From Rhodocyclus tenuis (lineage in GTDB: Bacteria; Pseudomonadota; Gammaproteobacteria; Burkholderiales; Rhodocyclaceae): 64,000 nt of DNA. The position numbers and the translations under genes were made by a program. Shown here piece by piece: positions 25,847 through 36,831 of the stretch (positions within the stretch are counted from its first letter, which is position 1; each line of letters starts with the position of its first letter). The stretch lies in assembly GCF_014197755.1 (NCBI RefSeq), contig NZ_JACIGE010000001.1, positions 124,001-188,000 of the forward strand, read 5' to 3'. The notes under the pieces are model-generated. The model did not search any database. It was not told where the DNA came from and worked only from the letters and a program-made list of their open reading frames with translations.

Positions 25847-26671
25847 TCAGGACGCCAGCTGGCGCGCGAAGGCCTTGAGCTGCGGCCACTGGCGACGGCT
25901 GACCGGCAGGCGTTCGCCAAGGCCGGTGAGGATCACCTGCCATTGCGCGTCGCCCTCGCCGATCGTAGCGTTGTCGGCGGCCTCGGCACGGACGAAACCG
26001 GCGATCGCCGCGCGCGCCACCAGCGCGCTGCGGTGCACACGGACGAAGCGCTCGGCGAACTCGGCCTCGAGCGCGGCCAGCGGCTCGTCGATCAGGTAGT
26101 CGCGCGCCGCGGTGCGCGCCGTCACGTACTTCAGTTCGGCCTTGAGGTAGACGATCTCGGCCAGCGGCAGCAGCAGCAGGCGGCCACGCTCGCGGCAGGA
26201 AAGGTGCGTGCGTGCGCGCTGCCCAAGCGCCGACAAGGCGGCCGACGGCACGGGTCGCTGCCCGCGCGCGCGTTGCAAGGCCGCCGCCAGACGCGTCGCG
26301 CGCACCGGCTTGAGCAGGTAGTCGATCGCGTTCAGCTCGAAAGCCTGCACCGCGTAGTTGTCGAAGGCGGTGACGAAGATCACCGCCGGCGGCTGCGCGC
26401 AGTTGCGCACATGGCGCGCGAACTCGATGCCGTCCATCAGCGGCATGCGGATGTCGACCAAGGCCACGTCGACGCCACCGGCATCGATCGCGGCGAGTGC
26501 GGCCACACCGTCGGCGGCCTCGCCGACCACCGTATTCGGCACTTCGTCGGCCACGTCGGCGAGCAGTTCGCGCAGCCGCGCCCGCGCCGGCGCCTCGTCG
26601 TCGACGAGCAGCAGGCGCAGGGCACCGACCGGGGCATCGGCGGCAACGGCTGGTGTGGCGGGAGGATTCAT
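25847..26671 (-). CDS. algR: LytTR-family response regulator AlgR
   Basis: 274 residues. Receiver domain at about 18-135 (LLLVDDEAPARARLRELL, phospho-acceptor Asp in VDIRMPLMDGIEFA, Lys in YLLKPVRA). LytTR DNA-binding domain at about 165-270 (IVYLKAELKYVTARTA, FVRVHRSALV). Partner of the downstream-facing AlgZ kinase; in pseudomonads this pair controls alginate, motility and biofilm genes. The position between argH/algZ and the hem genes matches the pseudomonad locus. ATG is preceded by GGAGG on the coding strand's far side only weakly; start chosen by domain boundary. Confidence 0.88.
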   Translation of the reverse strand: MNPPATPAVAADAPVGALRLLLVDDEAPARARLRELLADVADEVPNTVVGEAADGVAALAAIDAGGVDVALVDIRMPLMDGIEFARHVRNCAQPPAVIFVTAFDNYAVQAFELNAIDYLLKPVRATRLAAALQRARGQRPVPSAALSALGQRARTHLSCRERGRLLLLPLAEIVYLKAELKYVTARTAARDYLIDEPLAALEAEFAERFVRVHRSALVARAAIAGFVRAEAADNATIGEGDAQWQVILTGLGERLPVSRRQWPQLKAFARQLAS

Positions 26672-26695
26672 GATGGCGACGGCGGCTCCGGCTGA

Positions 26696-27733
26696 CTACT
26701 GGCGGCAGGGCAGGACGATGCGCACGCGATACTCGCGCGTGCCGTCGGCGGCGACATGCTCGCCGGCATCGAGCCGCGCCTCGAGATCGTAATGCAGCGC
26801 CAGCCGCTCGCGGATATTGGCCAGCGCCATGCGGCTGCCGCTGTGGTGCTCACCACCGCCAGTGCTGCCGCCGAGCAGCGGGTTGAACAGTTCGATCGCC
26901 AGCTCGTCGCCGTGGCGCGAAAAGCGGATGCGCAGCGTGCCGGGAACCGCCAGCGGCTCGATGCCATGATAGACGGCGTTTTCGACCAGCGGTTGCAGCA
27001 TCAGCGGCGGCACGCGCAGGTCAGCCGGCACCGCGGCGACGTCCCACTCGACGCGTAACCGCTCGCCGAGTCGCAGCTTTTCGAGGTCGAGATACTGCCG
27101 GCACAGCGCGATCTCGTCGGCCAGCGGCCTCAGTTCGCGCGCATCGCGCAGCAGTGCGCGCATCAGTTCGGCGAGTTCCTCGAGCGCCGTCTCGGCGCGT
27201 CGCGGCTCGCTGCGGATCAGCGAGAGCACGGCATTGAGGCTGTTGAAGAGGAAGTGCGGACGGATGCGCGCGGTCAGCGCCTGCAGACGCGCCTCGGCGA
27301 GTGCCGGCGGAAAGGCGCGCGCACGCAGAACAAAGTAGAAGAGCAGTGCGCCGGCGAGCGCGGCAGCGAGCAGCGCACTGCGCGCGACATGCCCGGCATC
27401 GCCGTCGGCGTAGGCCATGAACCGCCAGAAATCCTGCCACAGCGCCGCCGATCCGGCGGCCAGCGCCAGCATGACGACGGTAGCGACCGCGAAAGACAGG
27501 CGACGCAGCAGCGGCGCAACAGCGGCCAGCACGGCGAGATTGAAAAAAAGCAGCGGCTGCACCCACATTGCCCAGGCGAAATACCGCGGCAGCCAGTCGA
27601 CGAGTTCTTCGCTCGCCACCAGCGCCGCCGCCAGCGCCAGCAGGTTGGCGCCGAGCAGTACGCGCAGCATGACGCCGAGATTGCGGAAGTCCGGCCAGGG
27701 CCGGGCCGCCGGGTTTTGCCTTATACTCGCCAT
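26696..27733 (-). CDS. algZ: LytS/AlgZ-family sensor histidine kinase
   Basis: 345 residues. Four to five membrane segments fill about residues 20-140. A His_kinase domain follows with the phospho-accepting [16 protein letters not shown] (about 175) and an ATP-binding [16 protein letters not shown] (about 250). [13 protein letters not shown] is the G-box region. Start ATG 27733 is preferred, with GAGAGA upstream; it lies 63 bases from the divergent argH start. The algR gene follows 24 bases later. Confidence 0.86.
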   Translation of the reverse strand: MASIRQNPAARPWPDFRNLGVMLRVLLGANLLALAAALVASEELVDWLPRYFAWAMWVQPLLFFNLAVLAAVAPLLRRLSFAVATVVMLALAAGSAALWQDFWRFMAYADGDAGHVARSALLAAALAGALLFYFVLRARAFPPALAEARLQALTARIRPHFLFNSLNAVLSLIRSEPRRAETALEELAELMRALLRDARELRPLADEIALCRQYLDLEKLRLGERLRVEWDVAAVPADLRVPPLMLQPLVENAVYHGIEPLAVPGTLRIRFSRHGDELAIELFNPLLGGSTGGGEHHSGSRMALANIRERLALHYDLEARLDAGEHVAADGTREYRVRIVLPCRQ

Positions 27734-27796
27734 TCTCTCGAAACCGCGGGAAATGGCCGATTTGCGCCCGTTCTCGTGCAAATGCGTGCAATCATC

Positions 27797-29239
27797 ATGA
27801 CTTCCTCTTCGCCCAAGCCGCTCGCGGCCACCCCTGCCGTCGACGCATCCACCAGCACTGCACCGGCCACCGCCTACACCTGGGCCGGCCGCTTTTCCGA
27901 GCCGATGTCGGAGCTCGTCAAACGCTACACCTCATCGGTCGATTTCGACAAGCGCATGTGGCGGCAGGATATCCGCGGTTCGCTGGCGCACGCGCGCATG
28001 CTGGCGAAGCAATCGATCATCGCCGCCGGCGATCTCGCCGACATCGAACGCGGCATGGCGCAGATCGTCGCCGAAATCGAGGCCGGCGAATTCGTCTGGT
28101 CGCTCGACCTTGAGGACGTGCACCTCAACATCGAAAAGCGCCTGACGACGCTGGTCGGCGACGCCGGCAAGCGCCTGCACACCGGCCGCTCGCGCAACGA
28201 CCAGGTCGCCACCGACATCCGCCTGTGGCTGCGCGACGCCATCGACGAAATCCTCGGCCTGCTGCGCGAGTTCCGCGGCAACCTGCTCGACCTCGCCGAA
28301 CGCGAAGCCGAAACGCCGATGCCCGGCTTCACCCACCTGCAGGTGGCGCAGCCGGTGACCTTCGGCCACCACCTGCTCGCCTACGTGGAAATGAGCGAAC
28401 GCGACGCCGGCCGCTTCGCCGACTGCCGTCGCCGCCTCAACCGCCTGCCGCTCGGCGCCGCCGCGCTCGCCGGCACCACCTACCCGATCGACCGCGAGTT
28501 CGTCGCCGCACAGCTCGGCTTTGACGGCGTCTGCGAGAACTCGCTTGACGCCGTTTCCGACCGCGACTTCGCCATCGAATTCTGCGCCGCGGCCTCACTA
28601 TTGATGACGCACATCTCGCGTTTCTCCGAAGAGCTGGTGCTGTGGATGAACCCGCGCGTCGGCTTCGTGCGCATCGCCGACCGCTTCTGTACCGGCAGCT
28701 CGATCATGCCGCAGAAGAAGAATCCCGACGTTCCCGAACTGGCGCGCGGCAAGACCGGCCGCGTGAACGGCAGCCTGATCTCGCTGCTGACGCTGATGAA
28801 GGGCCAGCCGCTGGCGTACAACAAGGACAATCAGGAAGACAAGGAACCGCTGTTCGATGCCGCCGACACGGTGCGCGACACGCTGGCCATCTTTGCCGCG
28901 ATGATTGCCGGCATCAGCGCCCGCCCCGAGAACATGCGCGCCGCGCTGCAGCAGGGCTTCGCGACGGCGACCGACCTTGCCGACTACCTGACCAAGAAGG
29001 GTCTGCCCTTCCGCGATGCGCACGAAGCCGTCGGTCTCGCCGTGCGCCGCGCCGAGGAACTCGGCGTCGATCTGCCGCAGTTGTCGCTGGCCGAGTTGCA
29101 GACCTTCTCACCGCTGATCAGCGAAGACGTCTTTGCCGTACTCACCGTCGAAGGCTCGCTGGCGGCACGCGACCATATCGGCGGCACTGCGCCAGCGCAG
29201 GTCCGAGCGGCGATCGCCCGCGCCCGCGCGCGTTCCTGA
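27797..29239 (+). CDS. argH: argininosuccinate lyase ArgH
   Basis: Cleaves argininosuccinate to arginine and fumarate in the last step of arginine synthesis. The 480-residue protein has the fumarase/aspartase-superfamily fold. [13 protein letters not shown] is at about 130, [20 protein letters not shown] at about 175, and the flexible catalytic signature [12 protein letters not shown] near residue 300. The first 30 residues are a Ser/Ala/Thr-rich extension. Another in-frame ATG at 27782 would add five residues. Divergent from algZ, as in pseudomonads. Confidence 0.96.
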   Translation: MTSSSPKPLAATPAVDASTSTAPATAYTWAGRFSEPMSELVKRYTSSVDFDKRMWRQDIRGSLAHARMLAKQSIIAAGDLADIERGMAQIVAEIEAGEFVWSLDLEDVHLNIEKRLTTLVGDAGKRLHTGRSRNDQVATDIRLWLRDAIDEILGLLREFRGNLLDLAEREAETPMPGFTHLQVAQPVTFGHHLLAYVEMSERDAGRFADCRRRLNRLPLGAAALAGTTYPIDREFVAAQLGFDGVCENSLDAVSDRDFAIEFCAAASLLMTHISRFSEELVLWMNPRVGFVRIADRFCTGSSIMPQKKNPDVPELARGKTGRVNGSLISLLTLMKGQPLAYNKDNQEDKEPLFDAADTVRDTLAIFAAMIAGISARPENMRAALQQGFATATDLADYLTKKGLPFRDAHEAVGLAVRRAEELGVDLPQLSLAELQTFSPLISEDVFAVLTVEGSLAARDHIGGTAPAQVRAAIARARARS

Positions 29240-29276
29240 CGCGCAGCGCCCACGTTCCGGCAAGGATGGCGCCGGC

Positions 29277-30563
<1,287 letters not shown>

Positions 30564-30662
30564 AAGCTGGCGCCGCTCCTGTGATATAAACCGTTCCAGC
30601 CACTTTTCGCTGGTGTCGCGGACTGGCAGCAAACACCCCAGAGGGGAAAGCAGGAGACAAGC
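30564..30662 (+). promoter_or_regulatory. short spacer with likely chemoreceptor promoter
   Basis: A TAAA (30561-30564) is followed about 16 bases later by TGATATAA, loosely like the flagellar sigma-28 pattern (TAAA, 15 bases, GCCGATAA) that drives many chemoreceptor genes; the fit is imperfect. A strong AGGAG ribosome-binding site lies 7-11 bases before the ATG at 30663. Confidence 0.35.
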
Positions 30663-32669
30663 ATGCGTCAGATTTTTTCCCCCGCCATCGCGCTGTTGCA
30701 GCGCCTGCGTTTCGCAACGCGTTTCATCATCATCGGCTGCGCCGCGGCCTTGCTGATCGGCGCGCTGCTGCTGCAGTTCCTGCTGCAGGTCGGCGACAAG
30801 CTGCGGGTGACGGATGAAGAAATTGTCGGCACGGCGCAGGTCCAGCCGCTGAACCAGATCGAGCAGGCGCTCGATCAGCACCTGATTGCCAGCAGCCTCG
30901 TCTCGCTCGGCAATGATGCGGCAAAGACGGCGGCCGACGCCGCGGCCAGCAAGATCGACGCCCTGCTCGCCGGCAATGCGCCGGGCGAAGGCCCGCTCGG
31001 CGAAGGCTGGCAGCGGCTCGCCGCTGAGTGGAAGCAGCTCAAGGCGCAGCTGGCGAACGCGTCGACACCGGAAATCCGCAAGCTCCACGAGCGCGTCGCC
31101 GCGCAGCTGGCAACGCAACTGCGCCTCACCGCCGACATCAGCGGCCTCATCCTCGACCCCGAAATCGACTCGTACTACCTCGTCGATGCGACGGTGAACC
31201 GCCTGCCGCAGCTGGCTGATTCGATTGCGCAGCTGCGCCTCAAAATCGCCGGCATCGCCGAACTGCAGATGATCGACGTCGCCGACGCCGCCCGCCTCGA
31301 TCGACTGGCCAACGACGCCATCGCGCAGACCCAGCAGACGCGCGAGGGACTGGCGAAAGTCACCGCCGCCGCGCCGCAACATGGCGAAGCGCTGGAAGGC
31401 GGCCTGCGCGTACTCGACAAGTCGCTCGCTGATACGCGCCAACTGATCGACAGTCGTCTGGTCAGCAGCGGGCAGATCTCGCTCGCTACCGACGAAGCAC
31501 TGAAAGAAACCGAAGCCACCACGCTGGCCTTGCTGGAACTCAACCAGCGCGTCAGCGCCGCGCTTGCCGAACGCCTGGGCAGCCGCAGCGAGCATCTGCA
31601 GCGGCAGCAGCTGTTCAATATCGCACTGGTCGCCTGCGGCGTCCTTCTCGTCGCCTACCTGATCGGCGGCTTCTATTTCTCGCTGCAGCATGGCGCCTCG
31701 CGCCTGATCGAAGGCGGCCGGCAACTCGCCGACGGTGACCTGCGCCACGTCATCGACGTCGGCTCGCGCGACGAACACGCCGACATCGCCGCCAGCTTCA
31801 ACCGCATGGCCAGCTCGATCCGCGAAGTGGTCGGCGCATTGCGGCAGAGTGCCGACTCGGTGCTGAACACGGCGCAAACGGTGTCGGAAGCGACGCGCTC
31901 GGTCGCCGCCCTGTCGGCGCAGCAGAGCGAACTGACACAGAACACCGAAGAAACCACCGAGCAGATGGCGCAAGGTGTCGAACTGGTGCAGGCCAGCGCC
32001 GGCGAGCTTGGCGGCATGGCGCGCGACAGCCTGCGCCAGGCCGAAGACGGCAACAAGGGACTGCAACGGATGCTCGGCGAGATCAAGGTCGTCGGCAGCG
32101 CCGTCGGGCAGATCGGCACGACCGTAGACGAATTCGTGCACACCACGCTGGCGATCACCAACATGACCGGCCAGGTACGCGAAATCGCCGATCAGACCAA
32201 CTTGCTGGCGCTCAACGCGGCAATCGAGGCGGCCCGCGCCGGCGAGTCCGGACGCGGCTTTGCCGTCGTCGCCGACGAGGTGCGCAAGCTCGCCGAGAAG
32301 TCGGCGCAATCGGCGAATGAAATCGACCGCCTGACGCAAGCACTGAACGCCCGCTCCGGCGGCGTCAGCGAAGCGATTCAGCGCGGCCATGAAGCGCTCG
32401 CCGCCAGCGAGGGCTATCTGGAAACCGTTGCCGGGCAACTCGCCGCAGCGCATGGCTCGGCGGGACGTACCTGCGCCGGCGTCGAGCAGATTGCCGAAAC
32501 CGTCAATGCACAGACCGAAGCCATCCGCCGCATCCACGAGTTCATCGGCCGCATCGCCGACATGGCGCAGCAGAACGAGCTCTCGATCGCCGAGGCCAAC
32601 GCCGAAGCGGCGCAACTGGAACAGCTCTCCGGCGAGCTGCGCGGCGCCATCGGCCGTTTTCGTCTCTGA
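30663..32669 (+). CDS. methyl-accepting chemotaxis protein
   Basis: 668-residue chemoreceptor. First membrane segment at about 20-42; long helical periplasmic sensor (about 43-315); second segment at about 320-340 ([20 protein letters not shown]); HAMP linker (about 345-395); cytoplasmic coiled coil with the highly conserved tip [20 protein letters not shown] (about 505-525) that contacts CheA/CheW. The ligand is not predictable. No che genes are nearby, so it is an orphan receptor feeding a distant array. Confidence 0.92.
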   Translation: MRQIFSPAIALLQRLRFATRFIIIGCAAALLIGALLLQFLLQVGDKLRVTDEEIVGTAQVQPLNQIEQALDQHLIASSLVSLGNDAAKTAADAAASKIDALLAGNAPGEGPLGEGWQRLAAEWKQLKAQLANASTPEIRKLHERVAAQLATQLRLTADISGLILDPEIDSYYLVDATVNRLPQLADSIAQLRLKIAGIAELQMIDVADAARLDRLANDAIAQTQQTREGLAKVTAAAPQHGEALEGGLRVLDKSLADTRQLIDSRLVSSGQISLATDEALKETEATTLALLELNQRVSAALAERLGSRSEHLQRQQLFNIALVACGVLLVAYLIGGFYFSLQHGASRLIEGGRQLADGDLRHVIDVGSRDEHADIAASFNRMASSIREVVGALRQSADSVLNTAQTVSEATRSVAALSAQQSELTQNTEETTEQMAQGVELVQASAGELGGMARDSLRQAEDGNKGLQRMLGEIKVVGSAVGQIGTTVDEFVHTTLAITNMTGQVREIADQTNLLALNAAIEAARAGESGRGFAVVADEVRKLAEKSAQSANEIDRLTQALNARSGGVSEAIQRGHEALAASEGYLETVAGQLAAAHGSAGRTCAGVEQIAETVNAQTEAIRRIHEFIGRIADMAQQNELSIAEANAEAAQLEQLSGELRGAIGRFRL

Positions 32670-32803
32670 GCGTCAACAGACCGGCGGCACTGGCAAGTCA
32701 AGGCGACGGCGGCCGGGTCGCCTGTCGCGCGCCAGCCTTTCCTCTCTGATCGCTTCCTGACGCGGGTGCGCGCCCGCTGATCTGGCGCCGCTATTTTCGC
32801 CGT

Positions 32804-32841
32804 GATATATTAGCATCTCGTTATATTCTGGACAGTTCATC
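32804..32841 (+). promoter_or_regulatory. A/T-rich promoter of the AhpD-like gene
   Basis: Two TATATT hexamers (32806-32811 and 32822-32827) lie 15-36 bases upstream of the start in an otherwise GC-rich spacer. Either could act as a -10 element; their 16-base spacing may also reflect a repeated operator half-site. No clear ribosome-binding site follows. Confidence 0.35.
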
Positions 32842-33207
32842 ATGAGCAAATCATTCACCGAGATCACCCGCGACGTTTCGCAAGCGCTCGGCTCGCTGCA
32901 CAAGGAAGCCAGCGGCACCATGCAGGGCTTTGGCGCAATGGCTAAATCGGCACTGGCGCCCGGCGTGCTGTCGGCACTCGACAAGGAACTGATCGCACTG
33001 GCCATCGGTGTCTCCAGCCGCTGTGACGCCTGTGTCGGCTTCCACGTCAAGGCACTGATCCGCCTCGGCGTCTCGCGCGAACAGCTGATGGAGATGCTTG
33101 CCGTCTGCGTGTACATGGGCGGCGGACCGTCGCTGATGTACGCCGCCGAAGCCGTGCGCGCCTACGACGAATTCACTGCTGCTGCGGCGCCAGCGGCTGC
33201 CGCCTGA
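32842..33207 (+). CDS. carboxymuconolactone decarboxylase / AhpD-like protein
   Basis: 121 residues, all-helical CMD domain with the redox motif CDACVGFHVKALIRLG (about residues 57-72). The Cys-x-x-Cys and following His are those of AhpD-type alkylhydroperoxidases. The C-terminus is Ala-rich. The likely role is small thiol-dependent peroxide detoxification; the decarboxylase activity of the family name is unlikely given the CxxC. It stands alone, 43 bases before a hydrolase gene on the same strand. Confidence 0.82.
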   Translation: MSKSFTEITRDVSQALGSLHKEASGTMQGFGAMAKSALAPGVLSALDKELIALAIGVSSRCDACVGFHVKALIRLGVSREQLMEMLAVCVYMGGGPSLMYAAEAVRAYDEFTAAAAPAAAA

Positions 33208-33250
33208 TGGCGAAGGCGGCGTACGCACCGGTGCCGGCGGCGAGCGCTCG

Positions 33251-34231
33251 ATGACGGAATGGCCGGCGACTGCGCTGCCCACGCTCGCCCTGCTCTGCGG
33301 CATTGCCGGACTGGCGCTGCTCGCCATCAACCTCGCCATCCGGCTCAGCCTGCGCGCACCGCGCCTCATTGATCCGGCGACGCCCAGCGACTACGGGCTG
33401 GGGTTCAGCGAAGTGCGCATTCCCACCGTCCGCCGCCGGCAGTTGCGCGGCTGGTGGATTCCGCCGGCCGGCGAGGCAAAGTCGCCGTGCCCGGCGCTGC
33501 TCGTCATGCACGGCTGGGGCGGCAACGCGGCAACGATGATGCCGCTGGCACCGCCCTTCCACGCCGCCGGCTACGGCCTGTTGCTGGTCGAAGCGCGCAA
33601 CCACGGTGCCAGCGACAGCGACAGCTTTTCCTCGCTGCCGCGTTTCGCCGAAGACATGGAAAGCGCCACGACCTGGCTGCAGGCGCGTGCCGATGTCGAT
33701 TCCCGGCGCATCGGTCTGATCGGTCACTCGGTCGGCGCCGCAGCGGCCCTGTTGGTCGCTGCGCGGCGCAAGGACATCGCGGCGGTGGTCAGCATCGCCG
33801 CCTTTGCGCACCCGGAAACGCTGATGCGCCGCTATCTCGCCGCAAAGAGCGTGCCTTTTGTTCCCTTTGGCTGGTACGTCCTGCAATACGTGCAGCATGT
33901 GATCGGTCACCGCTTTGCCGACATCGCGCCGCTACGCAGCATCACCCGGCTGCGCTGCCCGGTGTTGCTGGTGCATGGACTGGACGACGAGACGGTTCCG
34001 GCCGAGGAAGCGCGCCTGCTGCACGCCCGGCAGAACTGCAGCGAACTGCTGCTGATCGCCGGCAGCCACGACGATTACGCCGAAATGGACAAGGGGCTTG
34101 ATGCGGCGATCGCCTTCGTCAACGCCGCGATGCAGAGGGCAGAAACGGGCGCCGCAACAGTCAGCGCCCTGCCGGCGGCCACCGGCAAGCCGGCAGGAAC
34201 GGCCGACTGCCCGGAACCCGCCTACTCCTGA
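33251..34231 (+). CDS. alpha/beta hydrolase with N-terminal membrane anchor
   Basis: 326 residues. One N-terminal hydrophobic segment (TLALLCGIAGLALLAINLAI, about 10-30). The hydrolase domain has oxyanion-side VMHGWGG (about 87), nucleophile Ser in GLIGHSVGAAAA (about 158), Asp in VHGLDDETVP (about 250) and the presumed His in GSHDD (about 278). Resembles the prolyl-oligopeptidase/BAAT-like esterases; substrate unknown. Its last 10 bases overlap the 3' end of the convergent grxD. Confidence 0.78.
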   Translation: MTEWPATALPTLALLCGIAGLALLAINLAIRLSLRAPRLIDPATPSDYGLGFSEVRIPTVRRRQLRGWWIPPAGEAKSPCPALLVMHGWGGNAATMMPLAPPFHAAGYGLLLVEARNHGASDSDSFSSLPRFAEDMESATTWLQARADVDSRRIGLIGHSVGAAAALLVAARRKDIAAVVSIAAFAHPETLMRRYLAAKSVPFVPFGWYVLQYVQHVIGHRFADIAPLRSITRLRCPVLLVHGLDDETVPAEEARLLHARQNCSELLLIAGSHDDYAEMDKGLDAAIAFVNAAMQRAETGAATVSALPAATGKPAGTADCPEPAYS

Positions 34232-34542
34232 GCGGAGCCGGCGAGCAGTTGCTGCAGTTCGCCGCTGGCGTACATCTCGCGCATGATGTCGCTGCCGCCG
34301 ACGAATTCGCCTTTGACGTAGAGCTGCGGGATCGTCGGCCAGTTGGCGAAAGTCTTGATGCCGTCGCGGATCGCCGGCGATTCGAGTACGTTGACGCTGA
34401 AAAAATCGTGCACGCCGCAATTGCGCAGCAGTTGCACGGCTGCCGCCGAAAATCCGCACTGCGGCTGCAGTGGTGTGCCCTTCATGTACAAAGCCACCGG
34501 ATTGCTGCTGACCTGCTCCTGAATCAGTTGCTGAACGTCCAT
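34222..34542 (-). CDS. grxD: monothiol glutaredoxin (Grx4/GrxD type)
   Basis: 106 residues. CGFS active site in GTPLQPQCGFSAAAV (Cys about residue 29), cis-Pro in WPTIPQLYVKGEFVGG (about 69-85), and GGSDIM glutathione-binding end. CGFS glutaredoxins bind and deliver [2Fe-2S] clusters with BolA partners. The residue before the active Cys is Gln where most family members have Lys. It is in the same direction as prmC, 208 bases away, and converges on the hydrolase gene with a 10-base overlap. Confidence 0.92.
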   Translation of the reverse strand: MDVQQLIQEQVSSNPVALYMKGTPLQPQCGFSAAAVQLLRNCGVHDFFSVNVLESPAIRDGIKTFANWPTIPQLYVKGEFVGGSDIMREMYASGELQQLLAGSAQE

Positions 34543-34750
34543 GAAACCCTCGTCGAGTGTGAGATAAGGCGTGCGATGAAGCGCCAGTGACTGACCGCGG
34601 CGACGATAGCGAAGTTCCGGCGAGGCAAGCGAGTCGTAAAATTGCCCATGCCTCAGGGGCCATGCGCTCGCGGGTGACTTCAATCCACGGCAGCGGCAGG
34701 TCACGAAAAGGCGGCGAAGGCAGCGACAGCGCCGGCCGCCCGCGCGGCGT
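34543..34750. other. spacer between prmC and grxD
   Basis: 208 bases without a recognisable gene. A minus-strand frame reading LPLPWIEVTRERMAPEAWAI looks protein-like but has no start signal of its own or known family, and it may be the remains of a gene. The grxD promoter must lie here or upstream in the prfA-prmC operon. Confidence 0.3.
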
Positions 34751-35614
34751 TTAGCGCAGGCTCTTGCCCGGCCAGTGACCGCCGCTGACGCGCTCGATTC
34801 CCGCCAGATCGCGATGGCTGGCAACCTCGACAAAACCCGCCTCCTTGAGCAAGACGCGTACCGCCGCCGCCTGATCGTAACCGTGCTCGAGCAGCAGGCT
34901 GCCACCGGCGACCAGATGCTGCGGCGCCGCGGCGACGATCGCGCGCAGGCAGGCGAGTCCGTCGCCGCCGTCGCTGAGTGCTTCCTGCGGCTCGAAAGGC
35001 AGGCCGTTCTGCAATAGATGCGGATCGCCGGCGGCGACGTAGGGCGGGTTGGCGACGACGATGTCGAAGCGCTCACCGGCGAGCGGAGCGAACCAGTCGC
35101 CTTGATGGAAGCTGACGCTGACGCCGTTGCGCATCGCGTTGCCGCGGGAGATGGCGAGCGCCGCCGGCGAGCGCTCGACGGCCGAAACCTCGGCTTGCGG
35201 CAAGTGAGCGGCGAGACTGACGGCGATCGCGCCGGAACCGGTACCGAGGTCGAGCAGGCGCGGCGCGGCGACATTGGCTGGCAATTCGGCCACCTGCTTG
35301 AGTGCCAGCTCGACGAGCAGTTCGGTTTCCGGACGCGGGATCAGCACCGCTGGCGATACCTGAAAAACGAGCCCGTAAAACCCGGCACTGCCCACGAGAT
35401 AAGCCAGCGGCTCGCCGCCGGCGCGGCGCTCGACCAGCGCAGCAAGCTGCGCCGCTGCTGCAGCGGCAAGCGGCCGCTCGGGCGAAGCGATCAGCGTCGC
35501 GTGCGTGCAGCCAGCGACGTGTTCAAGGAGCAGGCGTGCGTCGAGGCGATCGATGCGCGTCGCAGCAAGACGCCAGGCTTCGCCGATGCTCGCCGGCAGC
35601 GCGTCCGTCGCCAT
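34751..35614 (-). CDS. prmC: peptide chain release factor N5-glutamine methyltransferase PrmC
   Basis: Methylates the Gln of the GGQ motif in release factors RF1 and RF2 using SAM. 287 residues. N-terminal helical domain (about 1-75); SAM motif LLDLGTGSGAIAVSLA (about 120); substrate-glutamine-binding NPPYV (about 188). Located 15 bases after prfA, which encodes its substrate RF1, the order hemA-prfA-prmC also being that of enterobacteria. Confidence 0.95.
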   Translation of the reverse strand: MATDALPASIGEAWRLAATRIDRLDARLLLEHVAGCTHATLIASPERPLAAAAAAQLAALVERRAGGEPLAYLVGSAGFYGLVFQVSPAVLIPRPETELLVELALKQVAELPANVAAPRLLDLGTGSGAIAVSLAAHLPQAEVSAVERSPAALAISRGNAMRNGVSVSFHQGDWFAPLAGERFDIVVANPPYVAAGDPHLLQNGLPFEPQEALSDGGDGLACLRAIVAAAPQHLVAGGSLLLEHGYDQAAAVRVLLKEAGFVEVASHRDLAGIERVSGGHWPGKSLR

Positions 35615-35629
35615 CGGGCGTGCGCAGGC

Positions 35630-36715
35630 TTACTCGCCGCCCTCGGCGAGCTGCGCCAGCTGATCGGCCTGGTGTTCGGCGGACAGCGCACCGACCAGTT
35701 CGTCGATATCACCGTCCATCAGCGCGTCAATCTTGTACAGCGTCAGGTTGATGCGGTGATCGGTGACGCGCCCTTGCGGGAAGTTGTAGGTGCGGATGCG
35801 CTCGGAACGGTCGCCGCTGCCGATCAGGCTCTTGCGCGTCGACGCAATCTGTTCGTGCTGCGCACGCTCCTGCACGTCCTTGATGCGCGCTGCCAGCACC
35901 GACATGGCCTGCGCCTTGTTCTTGTGCTGCGAGCGGTCGTCCTGGCACTCGACGACGATACCGGTCGGCAAGTGCACGATGCGCACCGCCGAATCGGTCT
36001 TGTTGATGTGCTGACCGCCGGCGCCGGAAGCACGGAAGGTGTCGATGCGCAGGTCGGCCGGATTGAGCACGACGTCAGCGATGTCGTCAGCCTCGGGCAT
36101 CACCGCGACGGTGCACGCCGAAGTGTGGATGCGCCCCTGCGTTTCGGTCGCCGGAACGCGCTGCACGCGGTGGCCGCCCGACTCGAACTTGAGCTTGGCG
36201 TAGGCACCGTTGCCGATGACGCGCGCGATGATTTCCTTGTAGCCGCCGAGTTCGGACGCGTTCGCCGAAACGACTTCGACCTGCCAGCGACGGCGCTCGG
36301 CGTAGCGCGAATACATGCGGAAGAGATCACCGGCAAACAAGGCCGACTCGTCGCCGCCGGTACCGGCGCGGATTTCGAGGAACAGGTTGCGGTCGTCGTC
36401 GGGGTCCTTCGGCAGCAGCAGCGTCTGCAGCTCGGTCTCGAGTCCCGGCAGGCGCGCGCGCGCCTCGTCCACCTCAGCCTGCGCCAGATCCTTCATCTCG
36501 GGATCGGCGAGCATTTCCAGCGCGCCCTCGATGTCGTCCTGGCACTGCCGCCACTCCTGATAGCGGGCGACGACCGGTCCGAGCTCGGCGTGCTCGCGCG
36601 TCAGCTTGCGGTACTGGTCCATGTCGCGCGTCGCTTCGCCGCTGGCCAGCACGCGATCGAGTTCTTCCAGACGGCCGCAGAGGCGCTCGAGTTTGTCGAG
36701 GATGCTTTGTTTCAT
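35630..36715 (-). CDS. prfA: peptide chain release factor 1 (RF1)
   Basis: Terminates translation at UAA and UAG. 361 residues, normal length. Codon-recognition domain about 100-200; the catalytic GGQ loop is in [19 protein letters not shown] (about residue 232), whose Gln is the PrmC target. It is separated from hemA by 116 bases containing a strong intrinsic terminator, so prfA-prmC probably has its own promoter. Confidence 0.97.
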   Translation of the reverse strand: MKQSILDKLERLCGRLEELDRVLASGEATRDMDQYRKLTREHAELGPVVARYQEWRQCQDDIEGALEMLADPEMKDLAQAEVDEARARLPGLETELQTLLLPKDPDDDRNLFLEIRAGTGGDESALFAGDLFRMYSRYAERRRWQVEVVSANASELGGYKEIIARVIGNGAYAKLKFESGGHRVQRVPATETQGRIHTSACTVAVMPEADDIADVVLNPADLRIDTFRASGAGGQHINKTDSAVRIVHLPTGIVVECQDDRSQHKNKAQAMSVLAARIKDVQERAQHEQIASTRKSLIGSGDRSERIRTYNFPQGRVTDHRINLTLYKIDALMDGDIDELVGALSAEHQADQLAQLAEGGE

Positions 36716-36745
36716 CGATGTAGGCGAACGCTTCGGTCGGCAGTC

Positions 36746-36782
36746 GGAAAAAGAAAACGGCAGCCGCTGGAAGGGGCTGCCG
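36746..36782 (-). terminator. intrinsic terminator between hemA and prfA
   Basis: On the minus strand, arms CGGCAGCC (36775-36782) and GGCTGCCG (36758-36765) form a perfect 8-bp stem with a 9-base loop. It is followed by TTTTCTTTTT (36748-36757). It lies 50 bases after the hemA stop and fits a Rho-independent terminator well. A further palindrome GGCGCC-AACA-GGCGCC is at 36800-36815. Confidence 0.8.
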
Positions 36783-36831
36783 CGAACGGCCACGCCGGCG
36801 GCGCCAACAGGCGCCATCAGCGCAGTATCAG

